Below, piece after piece: positions 20,880-31,601 of a stretch of 64,000 nucleotides of DNA. The position numbers were made by a program, and so were the translations under genes. Under the pieces are notes generated by a model. That model had not been told where the DNA came from. It made no database searches and saw only the letters and a list, made by a program, of their open reading frames with translations. Every line of letters starts with the position of its first letter. The first letter of the stretch is position 1. Source of the stretch: Prorocentrum cordatum (lineage: Eukaryota; Sar; Dinophyceae; Prorocentrales; Prorocentraceae); assembly GCA_963575745.1 (NCBI GenBank), contig CAUYUJ010003647.1, positions 57,632-121,631 of the forward strand, read 5' to 3'.

Positions 20880-22555
20880 AGAAACAAGATATGTGAGCTG
20901 ATTCCCCCCTTGTGCTGTCCCACTTGTTCATCCACCTGATCCTCCTCCTCGGTCTCGAAAATTCTTCTTCTCCCTCCCCCATTCCTCCCACCTCCTCCTC
21001 CTGCTTTCCTCTCGGCCCTCGTGATTTCCCCTGCTCGATCCTCGTCCTCCCCCTCGATTGCCAGGGCTTTCTGATGTACGTGCGGGCTGGATAATTACCC
21101 GTCCGTCGTTGAAAGTAGGTATTTTTGAATTTCCGGATCCGAATTTACTGCAAGCGCCTTCCTATTTCAATGACCGAGTGGTTTTCCTTCTTCCCTCCTC
21201 TTCAGGGACGGGCGGAAGCCCAATCTACTTCAACGCCTTCGTACTTCATGTGTCAACCCATCTATTCCGACCGACGTGTAATTTCAACACTTCACCACCT
21301 TCCTTTAGCATCCTCACCAAGGAGTTTTCGAGGACCCTTGGCCGCCAAAGGCTACTAGGGGGAGCGCGCGAGATGAGATTCATTGGGCGAGAATCATTTT
21401 CCCTTTTGGCTCTAGAAAAATGCCAGCGCCCTGGCCTTCTCGGGCCCCTGGCGGCCCGCGCCCAAAAGATCCCAGGGCGGCCCCGCAACGGACGTCTCAC
21501 ACTTTGGGTTCCCGCCGAGACCCGGGGGAGCTTGGGGATTGGTTTGGGCGCCGCTTGGGCATATTAGGCCCTCTTGGGGAATCCTTGGAGGGGGGGGGGG
21601 GCTGATGGCGGCCTCTGGCCTCCGGAATCCTGTCAGGGCGGAGGCCTCGACGTAGCGTCGGGGGCGCGCCAGCTCGGGACTCGCGCCCTGCCCCGCGCGG
21701 GACTCGAGCTTCGACCCGACCCGACCTCCTGCACATTCGGACCTGGCCGCCAGGAAGGACCAACCGCCTGGTGCGGGCCCTCCTGGGAAGCCGTGGGCCC
21801 TCGCACTTAAGGGTGCGTGGGGGGGTCGGGCGAGGGGGAGTGGCCATGTGGCCATATAAGAAGGCAGGGTGCTTCTCAGAAACGATCAGAGGTTTCTAGG
21901 AATCGACCGTAGCCCACATCTTCTAAAAACGCCCCCCCCCCCCCCCCCCCCCTCTCACCGTCCCCCTGTGCGCGCTGCCAAGCTCCTGTTGGGATCCCTG
22001 GGCCCTCGCGTTTCCACAACTCGCCCGTCGGGCCCGCGAGCACTCCACCGCCACAGCACATCCACGTGCGCCGCTTCGGGGTCGTGCCCTGGGACACAGG
22101 GGAGCCGCGGATGTGGATCCCCCGAGGACGGAGAAGTGCCCGGTAGCCCAGGATTCCTGAGGACTGCAGGAATCCTGGACACCCGTCCTCGCGGCGCAGG
22201 CGCACACAGCACTCGCACACACAACCGCACGCGAGCGCGACGTCGGCAGCGACGCCAGAGGCAGCCCGCGGGGGGGGGGGGGGGGGGGGCATTTTGTGAG
22301 CTCGCCGGGCTGAAAAGCAAAAAGGAAAGCACGCGGAGAGGGCACCGTGAACGCAGGTCGCAGGACCCCCCCCCCAGGAGGGGTCCCTTGGCGGAGAGGC
22401 GTTCCAGGACACACTTCCAGGGCCCGCGCGGGGGACTCGAGACGGTCGCCGACGGGCCCCTAGAAATGTTCTGAGCGGCCCCCGAGACGCCACAAGAAGG
22501 CCCCCCACGAACGCACAGAAAAACAGCACCTACAGCATTACAATAGCCTTCTTGT
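20880..22555. other. Gene-less stretch with one dispersed repeat
   Basis: I see no gene. Positions 21108-21300 resemble 51215-51400 (CGTTGAAAGTAGGTATTTTT, later CTCTTCAGGGACGGGCGGAA and CTATTCCGACCGA), a dispersed repeat in the same orientation. Poly-G/C runs occur at 21590-21600, 21930-21952 and 22270-22290. Confidence 0.5.
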
Positions 22556-22559
22556 GTTT

Positions 22560-22649
22560 TTGCTTGCGCGTGTGTGAGAGTGTGTGTGTGTGTGTGTGCG
22601 TGTGTGTGTGTGTGTGCTGTGTGTTGTGTGCGTTGTGTATGTGTGTGCG

Positions 22650-22682
<33 letters not shown>

Positions 22683-22891
22683 TGTGTGTGTGTGCGTGTG
22701 CGTGTGCGTGTGTGCGTGTGTGAATGCGTGTGTGTGTGTGGGTGTGTGCGTGCGCGCCCGCGTGTGTNNNNNNNNNNNNNNNNNNNNNNNNNNNNNNNNN
22801 NNNNNNNNNNNNNNNNNNNNNNNNNNNNNNNNNNNNNNNNNNNNNNNNNNNNNNNNNNNNNNNNNNNGCGTGCGTGCGTGCGTGCGTGCGC

Positions 22892-22926
<35 letters not shown>

Positions 22927-23152
22927 TGTGTGTTTGTGTGTGTGTGTGTGCGTGTGCGTGCGTGCGTGCGTGCGTCCGTGCGTGCGTGCGTGCGTGCGTA
23001 TATGCGTGCGTAAGTATATGCGTGCGTGCGTGCGTGCGCGCGTGCGTGCGTGCGTGCGTGCGTGCGTCCGTGCGTGCGCGCGTGCGTGTGTATATGCGTG
23101 CGTGTGTATATGCGTGCGTGCGTGCGTGCTTGTGTGTGTGTGTGTGTGTGTT
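22560..23152. repeat. TG and TGCG microsatellite containing the gap
   Basis: TG repeats up to 22767 and TGCG/TGCGTG repeats from 22868. Cys/Val frames on + and His/Thr/Ala frames on - are artefacts. Confidence 0.97.
22768..22867. other. Assembly gap of 100 N
   Basis: Exactly 100 N bases inside a TG/TGCG repeat. The round number indicates a placeholder of unknown true length. Confidence 0.99.
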
Positions 23153-24250
23153 GAGGGTCTCTTGCGATCCTCTTGGGGCCCCCATTGAAGGCCCTTGGCG
23201 CGGCGTCGGGGCCCCCCCGGGGCCCCTTGGGCCACTGGGGGGCCCCAAAGTGGGCCTCGGGGCCCAAGAAGAACACTGCAGGAGGGCACCACGTTGCTCT
23301 TTGAAAGGGAGGCCTGGGAGAGGCGTTTCAGGGTACGCAGCTGGACCGACGGCGTCAACGACGGCACCGATAATCTGTTTAACTATTCACATTCTGGATC
23401 CCCTCCTCGGTAACGCAACCGAAGACAGTGTAAGATCGATCGGACCTTCCACTCAGACAGGCACGGGCTGTTTTCGATAAGAGTGAGGGTCGCCCTCCTA
23501 CAATCTACCCCTATGCCCCTCTAAAACTCTACCGACTCCTTCACTTGGTCCTCCTTCGTCATCCTGCCTTGTTCCTCCTTCAGCTTCTGCTATCTTTATT
23601 ACTGCTGCTCCTCATCATCATAACTCTGCTCGTCCACTTGATCGCCCTCCTGCTGATCCTCCTGCTCATCCTCTTCCTTCTCCCCCTGCGGATCACGCAC
23701 GTTTCTCTTCATCCCTCTCCTCGTCGATCGCGCAGTCCGCCTATGCTGGGCAGGAAAGTCGAGGCAGGCAGAGTCACATGTTCACTTGTCGACCCAGTCG
23801 TTCCTCTTTTCGTTGTTCTTGTCATCGGATTTATCATTCTCCTCTTCCTCGGAACAGTTTTCATTATCATTACTGGTCGTCATCTCTTCTTTCTTGCTGC
23901 CGTTGCCGTTCCTGCAGCCGCTGATGCTGCTGATCGGCCTCTGTCATGTGTCCCTTTCCTCGCCTGTTTTCCTTGCTTCCCCTCCCTGTCATCCCGATCA
24001 TCCTCATCCCTCTTCCACCTCCCCGCCCATTCCATTCCGTGTCCTCATGGTGGCCGGAGCTAACATTGGGGCGAATGTCGCCATAGAGATAAGGTGCCTT
24101 TGCCTGAATCTGCTGGCGAACAGGCGCCCCAGGTTCGTAAAGTTAGGAATCTGGGTCGCCGTGAGCGCAAGGGCCAGGGCCCAGGGCCGAGTGTCCTGGG
24201 CCTGGGGCCCGGGGGCCTGGGGCCCGGGCTCGGTCTAGGGCCCAGGCACG
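23153..24250. other. Gene-less stretch, partly pyrimidine-rich
   Basis: 23150-23280 has GGGGCCCC/CTTGGGGCC-type repeats. 23540-24050 is C/T-rich and yields a Leu/Ile-rich open frame that I do not accept as a membrane protein. 24170-24245 repeats GGGCCCAGG/GGCCTGGGGCCC. Confidence 0.5.
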
Positions 24251-24259
24251 ACTATTCTT

Positions 24260-24350
24260 CCATAGAGGGAGAAGGAGGAGGAGGAGGAGCAGGAGGAGGA
24301 GGAGGAGCAGGAGCAGGAGCAGGAGTAGGAGGAGGAGGAGGAAAAGGATG
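24260..24350. repeat. GGA microsatellite
   Basis: GGAGGA with GCAGGA variants. Confidence 0.95.
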
Positions 24351-24784
24351 AGGAACAAGAAAAAGAAACGGAAGCTGAAGACGAAGAAAAATGATACGAA
24401 TAATAATAATAAGAATAAGATAACGAAGACGAACACTGTTCATAATAGAAATGATGACAATAACAATACCAACAAATATTACAGCAATACCAATATGAAT
24501 ACATGATACGATAATAGTTATTTTCTCAGAAATAGAAGCGGTCAGGGTGGTACTAATAAAAATAATAAGACTGGTGCTGCTAATGCTAACACGAATGGTA
24601 AGAAAGTGAAGAAGACGCATTATACTTGTAGTATGATTATGCTACTAATACGAAGAATAAAAAGACAATTGCACATACAATAGTAATATAACACACGACG
24701 ACGAAGGTTCATACGATTACGACTAACAGTGCCAGTATTACTCATATTTGTACGAATAACATTGTTATGTATGCGAATACTAAC

Positions 24785-25003
24785 AATATCATAATGATGA
24801 TGCTGATGTTGATGCTGATGCTGATGATGCTGATGATGCTGATGCTCATGCTGATGCTGATGATTATGATGAGGATGCTGATGACGATGATAACGATGAT
24901 GGTGGTGATGCTGCTGCTGATGGTGATTATGATTATGATGATGATGCTGATGACATGATGATGATGATGATGCTGATGCTGATGTTGATGCTGATGCTGA
25001 TGC

Positions 25004-25095
<92 letters not shown>

Positions 25096-25137
25096 TGGTG
25101 GTGGTGGTGGTGGTGGTGGTGGTGGTGGTGGTGGTGG

Positions 25138-25192
<55 letters not shown>

Positions 25193-25228
25193 TGGTGATG
25201 TTGATGATGGTGATGATGATGGAAAGAA
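24785..25228. repeat. GAT microsatellite with GGT core
   Basis: GAT repeats with GCTGAT variants, interrupted at 25094-25138 by a pure GGT block. Confidence 0.97.
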
Positions 25229-25269
25229 GAACAAGGACAATACTGATACCCACGAACGGGCTGGCGCAG

Positions 25270-25350
25270 GACGCCGTGCTGCTGGGCGCGATCGTGAGCG
25301 CGCACGCGCGCGGGAGCCGCTGGGCGGACGCCCTGGGCCTCCTTCGACGG
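25270..25350 (+). CDS. PPR exon, 27 codons
   Basis: The segment between GCGCAG|GAC and CGACGG|GTGCGC encodes DAVLLGAIVSAHARG, then SRWADALGLLRR, a textbook PPR helix pair, in phase 0 at both ends. It continues the unit that ends ADPGAPK at 20552; both junctions contain AGGACG. The repeat linker after LLRR is missing: either the exon extends further (VRADPLP, with a GC donor near 25366) or another micro-exon lies before 29632. It sits just after a GAT array, with no poly-pyrimidine tract typical of other eukaryotes. Confidence 0.7.
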
Positions 25351-25499
25351 GTGCGCGCCGATCCTCTCCCCGCCCCTCGGAGGGGAGGCAGGGGAGAAGG
25401 TCGGAGGCATGAGAGGGGGGTCAAGCACCCTCCGGCCCCCGCATCCCCTCTTTCCACCATCCCTCAGCCCCCCCCTCTTTCTCTTCCTTCGCCCCCATT

Positions 25500-25660
25500 T
25501 TCCTCCTCCTCCTCCTCCTCCTCCTCCGCGAACACATGCATCCTGTGTTCTTGGTCCTTTCTCCCCCTCTTTCTCCTCCTCCACCTCCTCTTCCTCTTCC
25601 TTTTCCTCATACTCCTCCTCCTCTTCCTCCTCCCCCCCTCTCTTCCCCCCCTTCTGTTCC
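25500..25660. repeat. CTC-rich pyrimidine tract
   Basis: CTCCTC and CTTCCT repeats. Confidence 0.85.
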
Positions 25661-25959
25661 GACCCCTCCTCCCGCTGCCGCTGCTTTTGCTCCCTCTCCT
25701 GCTGATCCTCTTCCCCATCATCCTGTGACCTGGCGCTCGCTGGCGAGGAGAACGTCCACCCGGCAGCCCTGGGACCCCCCGTGTGTCGCCACGGCCAGGC
25801 ACGGCTCGACAAACGAGCAAGGACGGCACCATGAGGGGAGGGAGGCGGCACGATGGAGAGGCTAGGGAGAGAGAGAGAGAGAAACAAACAAAATTATCCT
25901 GGCGAAGGACCCAACCATATGCAATTGTGAATACTGCAATTGTGAATAGCTTCTCGGTG

Positions 25960-27078
25960 GAGCCCCCTACGGGGCCACGAAACGTACGAGGGGTGTGCCG
26001 AAATGGGTGTGCGGGACGCATGCGGGCACACCCACGCATGCGGGCACACCCACTGGGGCCTTCGGTGGAGCTCCCTATGGGGCCACGAAACGTGTGAGGG
26101 GTGTGCCGAAATGGGTGTGGACGCATGCGGGGCCACTGGGCCTTGTGGGGCCACGAAACGTGTGAGGGGTGTGCCGAAATGGGTGTGGCTGACGCATGCG
26201 GGCGCGGGCACTGGGGCCTTCGGCGGAGCTCCCTATGGAGCCACGAAACGTGTGAGGGGTGTGCCGAAATGGGTGTGGGTGACGCATGCGGGCGCGGGCA
26301 CTGGGGCCTTCGGTGGAGCTCCCTATGGAGCCACGAAACGTGTGAGGGGTGTGCCGAAATGGGTGTGGGTGACGCATGCGGGCGCGGGCACTGGGGCCTT
26401 CGGTGGAGCTCCCTATGGGGCCACGAAACGTGTGAGGGGTGTGCCGAAATGGGTGTGGGTGACGCATGTGGGCGCGGGCACTGGGGCCTTCTGTGGAGCT
26501 CCCTATGGCCTATGGAGCCACGAAACGTGTGAGAGGTGTGCCGAAATGGGGGTGTGCCGAAATGGGTGTGGGTGACGCATGCGGGCGCGGGCACTGGGGC
26601 CTTCGGTGGAGCTCCCTATGGAGCCACGAAACGTGTGAGGGGTGTGCCGAAATGGGTGTGGGTGACGCATGCGGGCGCGGGCACTGGGGCCTTCGGTGGA
26701 GCTCCCTATGGAGCCACGAAACGTGTGAGGGGTGTGCCGAAATGGGTGTGGGTGACGCATGCGGGCGCGGGCACTGGGGCCTTCGGTGGAGCTCCCTATG
26801 GAGCCACGAAACGTGTGAGGGGTGTGCCGAAATGGGTGTGGGTGACGCATGCGGGCGCGGGCACTGGGGCCTTCGGTGGAGCTCCCTATGGAGCCACGAA
26901 ACGTGTGAGGGGTGTGCCGAAATGGGTGTGGGTGTGTGCGGGCGCGGGCACTGGGGCCTTCGGTGGAGCTCCCTATGGAGCCACGAAACGTGTGAGGGGT
27001 GTGCCGAATTGGGTGTGGGTGACGCATGCGGGCGCGGGCACTGGGGCCTTCGGTGGAGCTCCCTATGGGGCCACGAAG
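25960..27078 (+). repeat. 90-bp tandem repeat, about 12 copies
   Basis: The unit contains GGAGCTCCCTATGGAGCCAC, GAAACGTGTGAGGGGTGTGC and CGAAATGGGTGTGGG. Unit starts near 26225, 26315, 26405 and 26495 give the 90-bp period; the outer copies are shorter or variant. A period divisible by three keeps several frames open. Confidence 0.95.
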
Positions 27079-27094
27079 CGGTGTACTGGGTGGG

Positions 27095-27205
27095 TGAAGA
27101 GGAGAGGAGGAGAGGAGAGGAGGAGAGGAGAGGAGAGAAGAGGAGAGGAGAGGAGAGGAGAGGAATGATGATGATGATAATGATGATGATAATGATGATG
27201 ATGAC

Positions 27206-27273
<68 letters not shown>

Positions 27274-27290
27274 CGATGAGGATGATAGGA
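27095..27290. repeat. GAGGA and GAT microsatellites
   Basis: AGGAGAGG repeats followed by a GAT run, inside copy A of the inverted-end element. Confidence 0.95.
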
Positions 27291-27504
27291 GGGGACAGGA
27301 GGCGGAGGAGGAGAGGAGGAAGGAGACGCGGGGCACCGTCTCTTCAAAACGAGGACCCAACACCACAGGATGGTTGGGAAAAAAGGAAGCAAAAACAGGG
27401 GAGCGAAGCATGACATAAACATAACAACTAAGATGTCCGCGCGGATTTCTCGGATCCGCGCTGGACCCCCTTCCCTGGCGTGCGGAGCGCGCCTGGGGCG
27501 GCGC

Positions 27505-27895
27505 CGTGTGTGGCGGTCTGGCGGCTATGTTGTCGCCGTCGCGTGTCCGTCTCCGCCTCGTCGCCGCCCGTCGTCTGGGTCTGTGCGGCGGTCTGGCGGC
27601 TGTGTCGCCGTCACCGCCTCGTCGCCGCCCGTCGTCCGGGCCTGTGTGGCGGTCTGGCGGCTATGTTGTCATCGTCGCCGCATTTGCGCCGCCCGTCGTC
27701 TGGGCCTGTGGAGTGGTCTGGCGGCTATGTTGTCGCCCATTCGCCGCCTCGTCGCCGCCCGTCCCTTGGGCCTGTGTGGCGGTCTGGCGGCTATGTTGTC
27801 GCCGTCGCCGCCTCGTCGCCGCCCGTCGTCAGGGCCCGGGTGGCGGTCTGGCGGCTATGTTGCGATCGTTGCCGCCCCGTCGCCGCCACATAGGT
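27505..27895 (+). repeat. ~64-bp tandem repeat, six copies
   Basis: Unit begins GGCGGTCTGGCGGCTATG and continues TTGTCGCCGTCGCCGCC with CCGTCGTCTGGGCCTG. Unit starts lie near 27512, 27586, 27649, 27712, 27777 and 27842. Confidence 0.9.
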
Positions 27896-28107
27896 TGCAC
27901 CATAAAGACTGCACAACATCTATTGTGCAACTTGTATGGCACCATATATGCCATCGTGTGCCCGACGTCAGTGGCCATTTGTGCTCAATCGCTCGGCCGC
28001 TTCATAATATATAACAGTTGGATGCTGAAGCTGGCCCTTGGGCCTGCGCCCTCGACGCTGCGCCTCGGCGGACACGAGAACAGTGTCTTCCTTGGCGCCT
28101 GCCATGC

Positions 28108-28817
28108 CAATGCGCAGGAGTAAGGTTGATGGGGCCGAAGCGGAGGACTTGCGGAGGAAGGGCGAGAGCGAGTGGCAGCGCTCCATACGACTCTTCGGGA
28201 CGGGAGCCAGGCCGCTAGGCGAACAGGGCCCCTCTCGCCGGAGTCGGAGCGAGGCGACGAAGAATGGCAGGAGGTCCGCGACGGGCACGCAGCAGCAGAG
28301 ACCACGATCGCGGGGCAACGGACACCGTTTTTCAGAGAGGCCGACTTCACGGCCTCGCGACCAATTTTGCCAAATGCTATTGCTGCGAGGACGGGTACGG
28401 CTACATCTCCTACTTCGTTCATGCCTACGGAAACCGTGAGACGCCAGTCTTCCAGAACACCAGGTCGATCGTCGCACGCGAGCACGTCGCTAAGGTCATG
28501 GACGGCGAGGTCCCGCGGACGCTCGCTATCATAATCCCGGACCCCTCGCCCCCGCGCCGCCACGCGCGCCCCAGGTGCCACGGGGGCAACCAGCACGGGG
28601 ACGCGGAGTCTTGGCTCAGGCCAGGTGCCTCCGGCCTGAAGACTGGGCGGCTCAGGCTGAGAAGCAAGCAGCTGAGGGGGTCGCCGACGCAGCAGACCAA
28701 GACTATCGAAGCCGCCATGGAAGCGGAGCCCGCGAATCGCAAGGATCGGCCAGCGGCGGCGCGGGCGTGGGCCGCGCGGGATCGCAGGCCCCGCCGACCA
28801 CCGGGCGGCGAGTCTGA
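28108..28817 (+). pseudogene. Frameshifted orphan coding sequence
   Basis: The protein-like sequence changes frame several times: ATG at 28108 (PMRRSKVDGAEAEDLRRK), a shift near 28220 into SPESERGDEEWQEVRDG, a shift near 28330 into FAKCYCCEDGYGYISYFVHA and VAKVMDGEVPRTLAII, then a shift near 28560 into RCLRPEDWAAQAEKQAAEG, ending at a stop at 28815. The composition is not low-complexity, and each segment ends where the next begins, so this looks like one gene of about 235 codons with three or more indels, some at homopolymers. I recognise no domain. It could be a retroelement ORF or a decayed host gene. Confidence 0.4.
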
Positions 28818-28819
28818 CA

Positions 28820-29630
28820 TCGGGCCGCCCCTTGCAACGACGGCGAGGCGAAGGCGATTGCAGGCGGCGGCGGGGCTGCACGCGACCTGTCGGGGCGGAG
28901 CCGACGCGCGGGCGAGGGCGGCCCGCCACGCGGCCCTGGGTGCGCCCATAGCAAAGGGCCGCCACCTCAGTCGGGCCCTCCGTTACCGCGGCCCCGTTCA
29001 GCCCATGCCCAGGGGGGGCGCCCGCGGCGCTCGAGGCGCAGGCGCGAAGAGACGCAGGCGATGGCGGGCGGGGGTGGGGAACGGGCGACCTCCCCGTCCA
29101 ACGGCGAGGAGGACGGAGGAACACCCGAGGTGGCAGATGGGACGCGCAGTGCCCGCGGACGCCGCCTGAAGGGAGGGACCGGCGGTCCCACGCTGCGCGG
29201 CCAGGGCCGCACGCTTGGCACCCGGGGCAGCGCGCAAAGGAAACAGGGCCGCCAACCAAGGTGCTGGACCGACACGGCGGCGGGGGCCGCGAGCCCGCGG
29301 CGGCACAGCGCGCCCCTTTCGGGGGGGCAGTTCCCAACAGAAGGAGGGGACAAGGGGCCGTTGGCCGAGAGCCGCGTGGACGGCCGCCCCCCCCCCCGCG
29401 CCCGTCGTCCACGTGCGATGGGCGGAGGGCCGGTTTTCTCTGAACAGTGGTATCGAAAACGCGACCGTGAGTTTAGCGAGAGAGAGAGAGAGAGGGAGGG
29501 AGGAGGGAGGACAAGGAGGACGAGGAAGGAAAAGGGAGGAAGAGGAAAAATCAGGAAAAGGAGGGGGAGGATGGAGAAGGAGGGGGAGGGGAGACAGCCC
29601 TGCCGGGCAGGCGCGGGCTGCTGGCGCGCA
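28820..29630. other. GC-rich stretch without a recognised gene
   Basis: Long open frames on both strands but no domain. Includes an AGAG run near 29480 and purine-rich sequence at 29490-29600. Confidence 0.4.
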
Positions 29631-29631
29631 G

Positions 29632-29681
29632 ATTGGCCTTGTCCTCTGCGGCGCAGCCGCCGGCGCATGCTGCGAGGGCGC
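29632..29681 (+). CDS. PPR micro-exon (helix A)
   Basis: Fifty nucleotides between GCGCGCAG|ATT and GGCGC|GTGGCG encode IGLVLCGAAAGACCEGA, the first helix of a PPR unit. The donor splits a codon. Joining it to the acceptor at 36755 (CCAG|GTGGGCGG) gives CCEGAWAGALSLLEGM, the correct continuation of a PPR repeat, using a GT-AG intron of about 7.1 kb. GTGGCGG and GTGGGCGG at the two sites are near-repeats. In the genomic frame the sequence after the donor turns into poly-Pro, which supports the boundary. Confidence 0.55.
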
Positions 29682-29779
29682 GTGGCGGCCAGCCGCGCCG
29701 CCGCCCGGCCCCGCCCGCGGCCGGAAGTCGACGACGGCGACGACGGCGCCCGTGCTGGCGGCGGCAACGGCGGTCGTCG

Positions 29780-30050
29780 TCCTTGTGGTGGTGGTGGTGG
29801 TGGTGGTGGTGGTGGTGGTGGTGGTGGTGGTCGTGGTGATCGTCGTCGTCGTACTCGTCGTTGACGTCGCCGTCGTCGTCGGCGACGACGGCGACACCGC
29901 CGCCGTTTGCGGCGGCGACGACGACGACGACTGCGATGCCGATTCCATCGTCGTCGTCGTCGCGGCGGCGACAACGGCGGCCGCAACGACGGCAGCGGCG
30001 GGCATCGTCGTCGTCGTCATCGTCGTCGTCGTTATTGCTGTTGTCGTCCG
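29780..30050. repeat. GGT and CGT microsatellites
   Basis: A pure GGT block at 29787-29830 within CGTCGT-rich sequence. Confidence 0.9.
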
Positions 30051-30157
30051 CCACGCCACAAGTTCCACATCAGGAGCATTGAGAGGGGGAGGAACAACAA
30101 ATTATCCCAGTGCGACCCTACCTAGGAGTTGGAGCCCCTAGGAAAGCAGCATTAGTA

Positions 30158-30543
30158 GTAACAGTAAATCTAAGCTAAAGCTAAGCTGAAGCTAAGCTAA
30201 AGCTAAGCTAAAGCTAAGCTAAAGCTAAGCTGAAGCTAAGCTGAAGCTAAGCTGAAGGTAAGCTGAAGGTAAGCTAAAGCTAAGCTAAAGCTAAGCTAAA
30301 TCTAAGCTAAAGCTAATTAAGCTAAAGCTAAGCTAAAGCTAAGGTAAAGCTAAGCTAAAGCTAAGCTAAAGCTAAGCTGAAGCTAAGCTGAAGCTAAGAT
30401 AAAGCTAAGCTAAAGCTAAGCTGAAGCTAAGCTAAAGCTAAGCTAAAGCTAAAGCTAAGCCAAAAAGCTAAGCTAAAACTAAGCTAAAGCTAAGCTACAG
30501 TTAAGCTAAAGCTAAGCTAAAGCTAAAGCTAAAGCTAAAGCTC
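30158..30543. repeat. 11-bp minisatellite GCTAAGCTAAA
   Basis: About 35 tandem units with GCTGAAG, GGTAAG and minor variants. Confidence 0.95.
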
Positions 30544-30544
30544 C

Positions 30545-31484
30545 CAGGGGACTGGGGGAACCGCGGGGCGGGGACTGGGGGAACCGCCCGGGGCGCTTTG
30601 CACTGCCCGGCCCTTTAAGCTAAGAGAGTAAGAACCCTCTAGGCAGAGCCTAGGTAGGGAACAACCACAAGAAAACATCGGGAATGACTCGTTCGAGAAT
30701 TTTAGGCCTTGTTCAATGCTTCGCAAACCTTCGCCATCTTCTGCATGGCAACGAGCGCCATCCAGCAGACAGCCACCTGGAGCTCCGTTCTGCGCGCGGG
30801 GGACGCGTGATCCGAGAAGGCGCAGTGGGGGCACAGGCCAAGAAACACCCTGCTTGCCTCCAGGGCGCCCTGGGATTTTTGGGTTCCGATGGTTTTGCGA
30901 CGAAGAGCGCGACGTCCCACGCCAAACGTCCATGGACGCCCTGGGGTCTCAGGGTTGGGTTTCTTGTGGAAGGTTTTATGTGGTCGGGCCTCCACTGTAA
31001 TTCAATCCGTCTTCACCGTATCAGCGGGCTGGCGTGACCGCCAATCTGGTGGAATGTGGCACGTGGAATGAAGCTCATGGCGAAAGACGTCCAGGGAGCA
31101 ACACTCGGCCACGTACTGACGCACGCTAGGATAAGCTCCCCCGCGGCAAGGACAGGTCGCTGTTAGCTCCGGCCTGCTGGTGTTCCATCGTCGCGGCGGG
31201 CTGCGGGTCGCACCACAGCAAAACATCTTCAGGTGGATCTCTTCTTCCTGCGTCAGGGCGTCCCAAAAAACGGAACAAGCTTTGGCCGAGGAGGCCTCGA
31301 GGTCGATCTGGCCAATCCCTCTCCAACGTCGTTGCGCTCAGTGCTGGTACGGGCCAAGGCTCTCGCTGGGCATGCCTGGCGGTTCAGGTGCAGCACCATC
31401 TTCTCGCCGTTCCAAAACATGTGCCTTTGTCCACGCAACCGTCGTACAAGTGCATTCGGCGTGTCAGCGGGACATAGGAACTGT
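30545..31484. other. Gene-less stretch upstream of second LINE
   Basis: I recognise no gene. 30946-30995 (TCAGGGTTGGGTTTCTTGTG) resembles 14028-14078, a possible dispersed repeat. Confidence 0.4.
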
Positions 31485-31505
31485 CGTCCGCCATTTTGGC
31501 TCGAG
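31485..31505 (+). other. Spliced-leader-like sequence
   Basis: CGTCCGCCATTTTGGCTCGAG contains the 13-mer GCCATTTTGGCTC of the dinoflagellate spliced leader and then G-AG where the leader has AAG. The 5' part (CGTCC) matches only loosely. It lies 97 bp before the ATG of the LINE-type first ORF, where a relic leader would sit if this copy derived from a trans-spliced mRNA. Confidence 0.45.
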
Positions 31506-31601
31506 CGGCTTCCTTAAACGACGTCTCCGATTCTCTCCCGACCGCACACTAGTCACGTCCGTATCACCCGACACATTCAGTATTATCAAGTTCTCTCGCC
31601 A

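Larger units (their letters stand above)
25893..27388 (+). mobile_element. Inverted-end element carrying a 90-bp minisatellite, copy A
   Basis: Left end AATTATCCTGGCGAAGGACC, then CAACCATATGCAATTG. Right end GTCTCTTCAAAACGAGGACC, then CACAGGATGGTTGGG. The nonamer CCCAACCAT occurs at both ends in inverted orientation. The interior is a 90-bp tandem repeat plus a GAGGA/GAT microsatellite. Two further copies with the same end sequences exist at 42340-43095 (inverted) and 57515-58072. No protein-coding capacity was recognised, so it is probably non-autonomous. Confidence 0.65.

Noticed and set aside
23545-24063. Leu/Ile-rich 172-codon frame resembling a membrane protein
   Set aside because: Encoded by a C/T-rich tract; hydrophobicity is a by-product of base composition.
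25464-27413. 300-376 codon frames repeating a 30-residue unit
   Set aside because: The 90-bp minisatellite is divisible by three and lacks stops; frames on both strands are equally open.
30158-30543. Regular short repeats as a CRISPR array
   Set aside because: Contiguous 11-bp units with no spacers; eukaryotic minisatellite.
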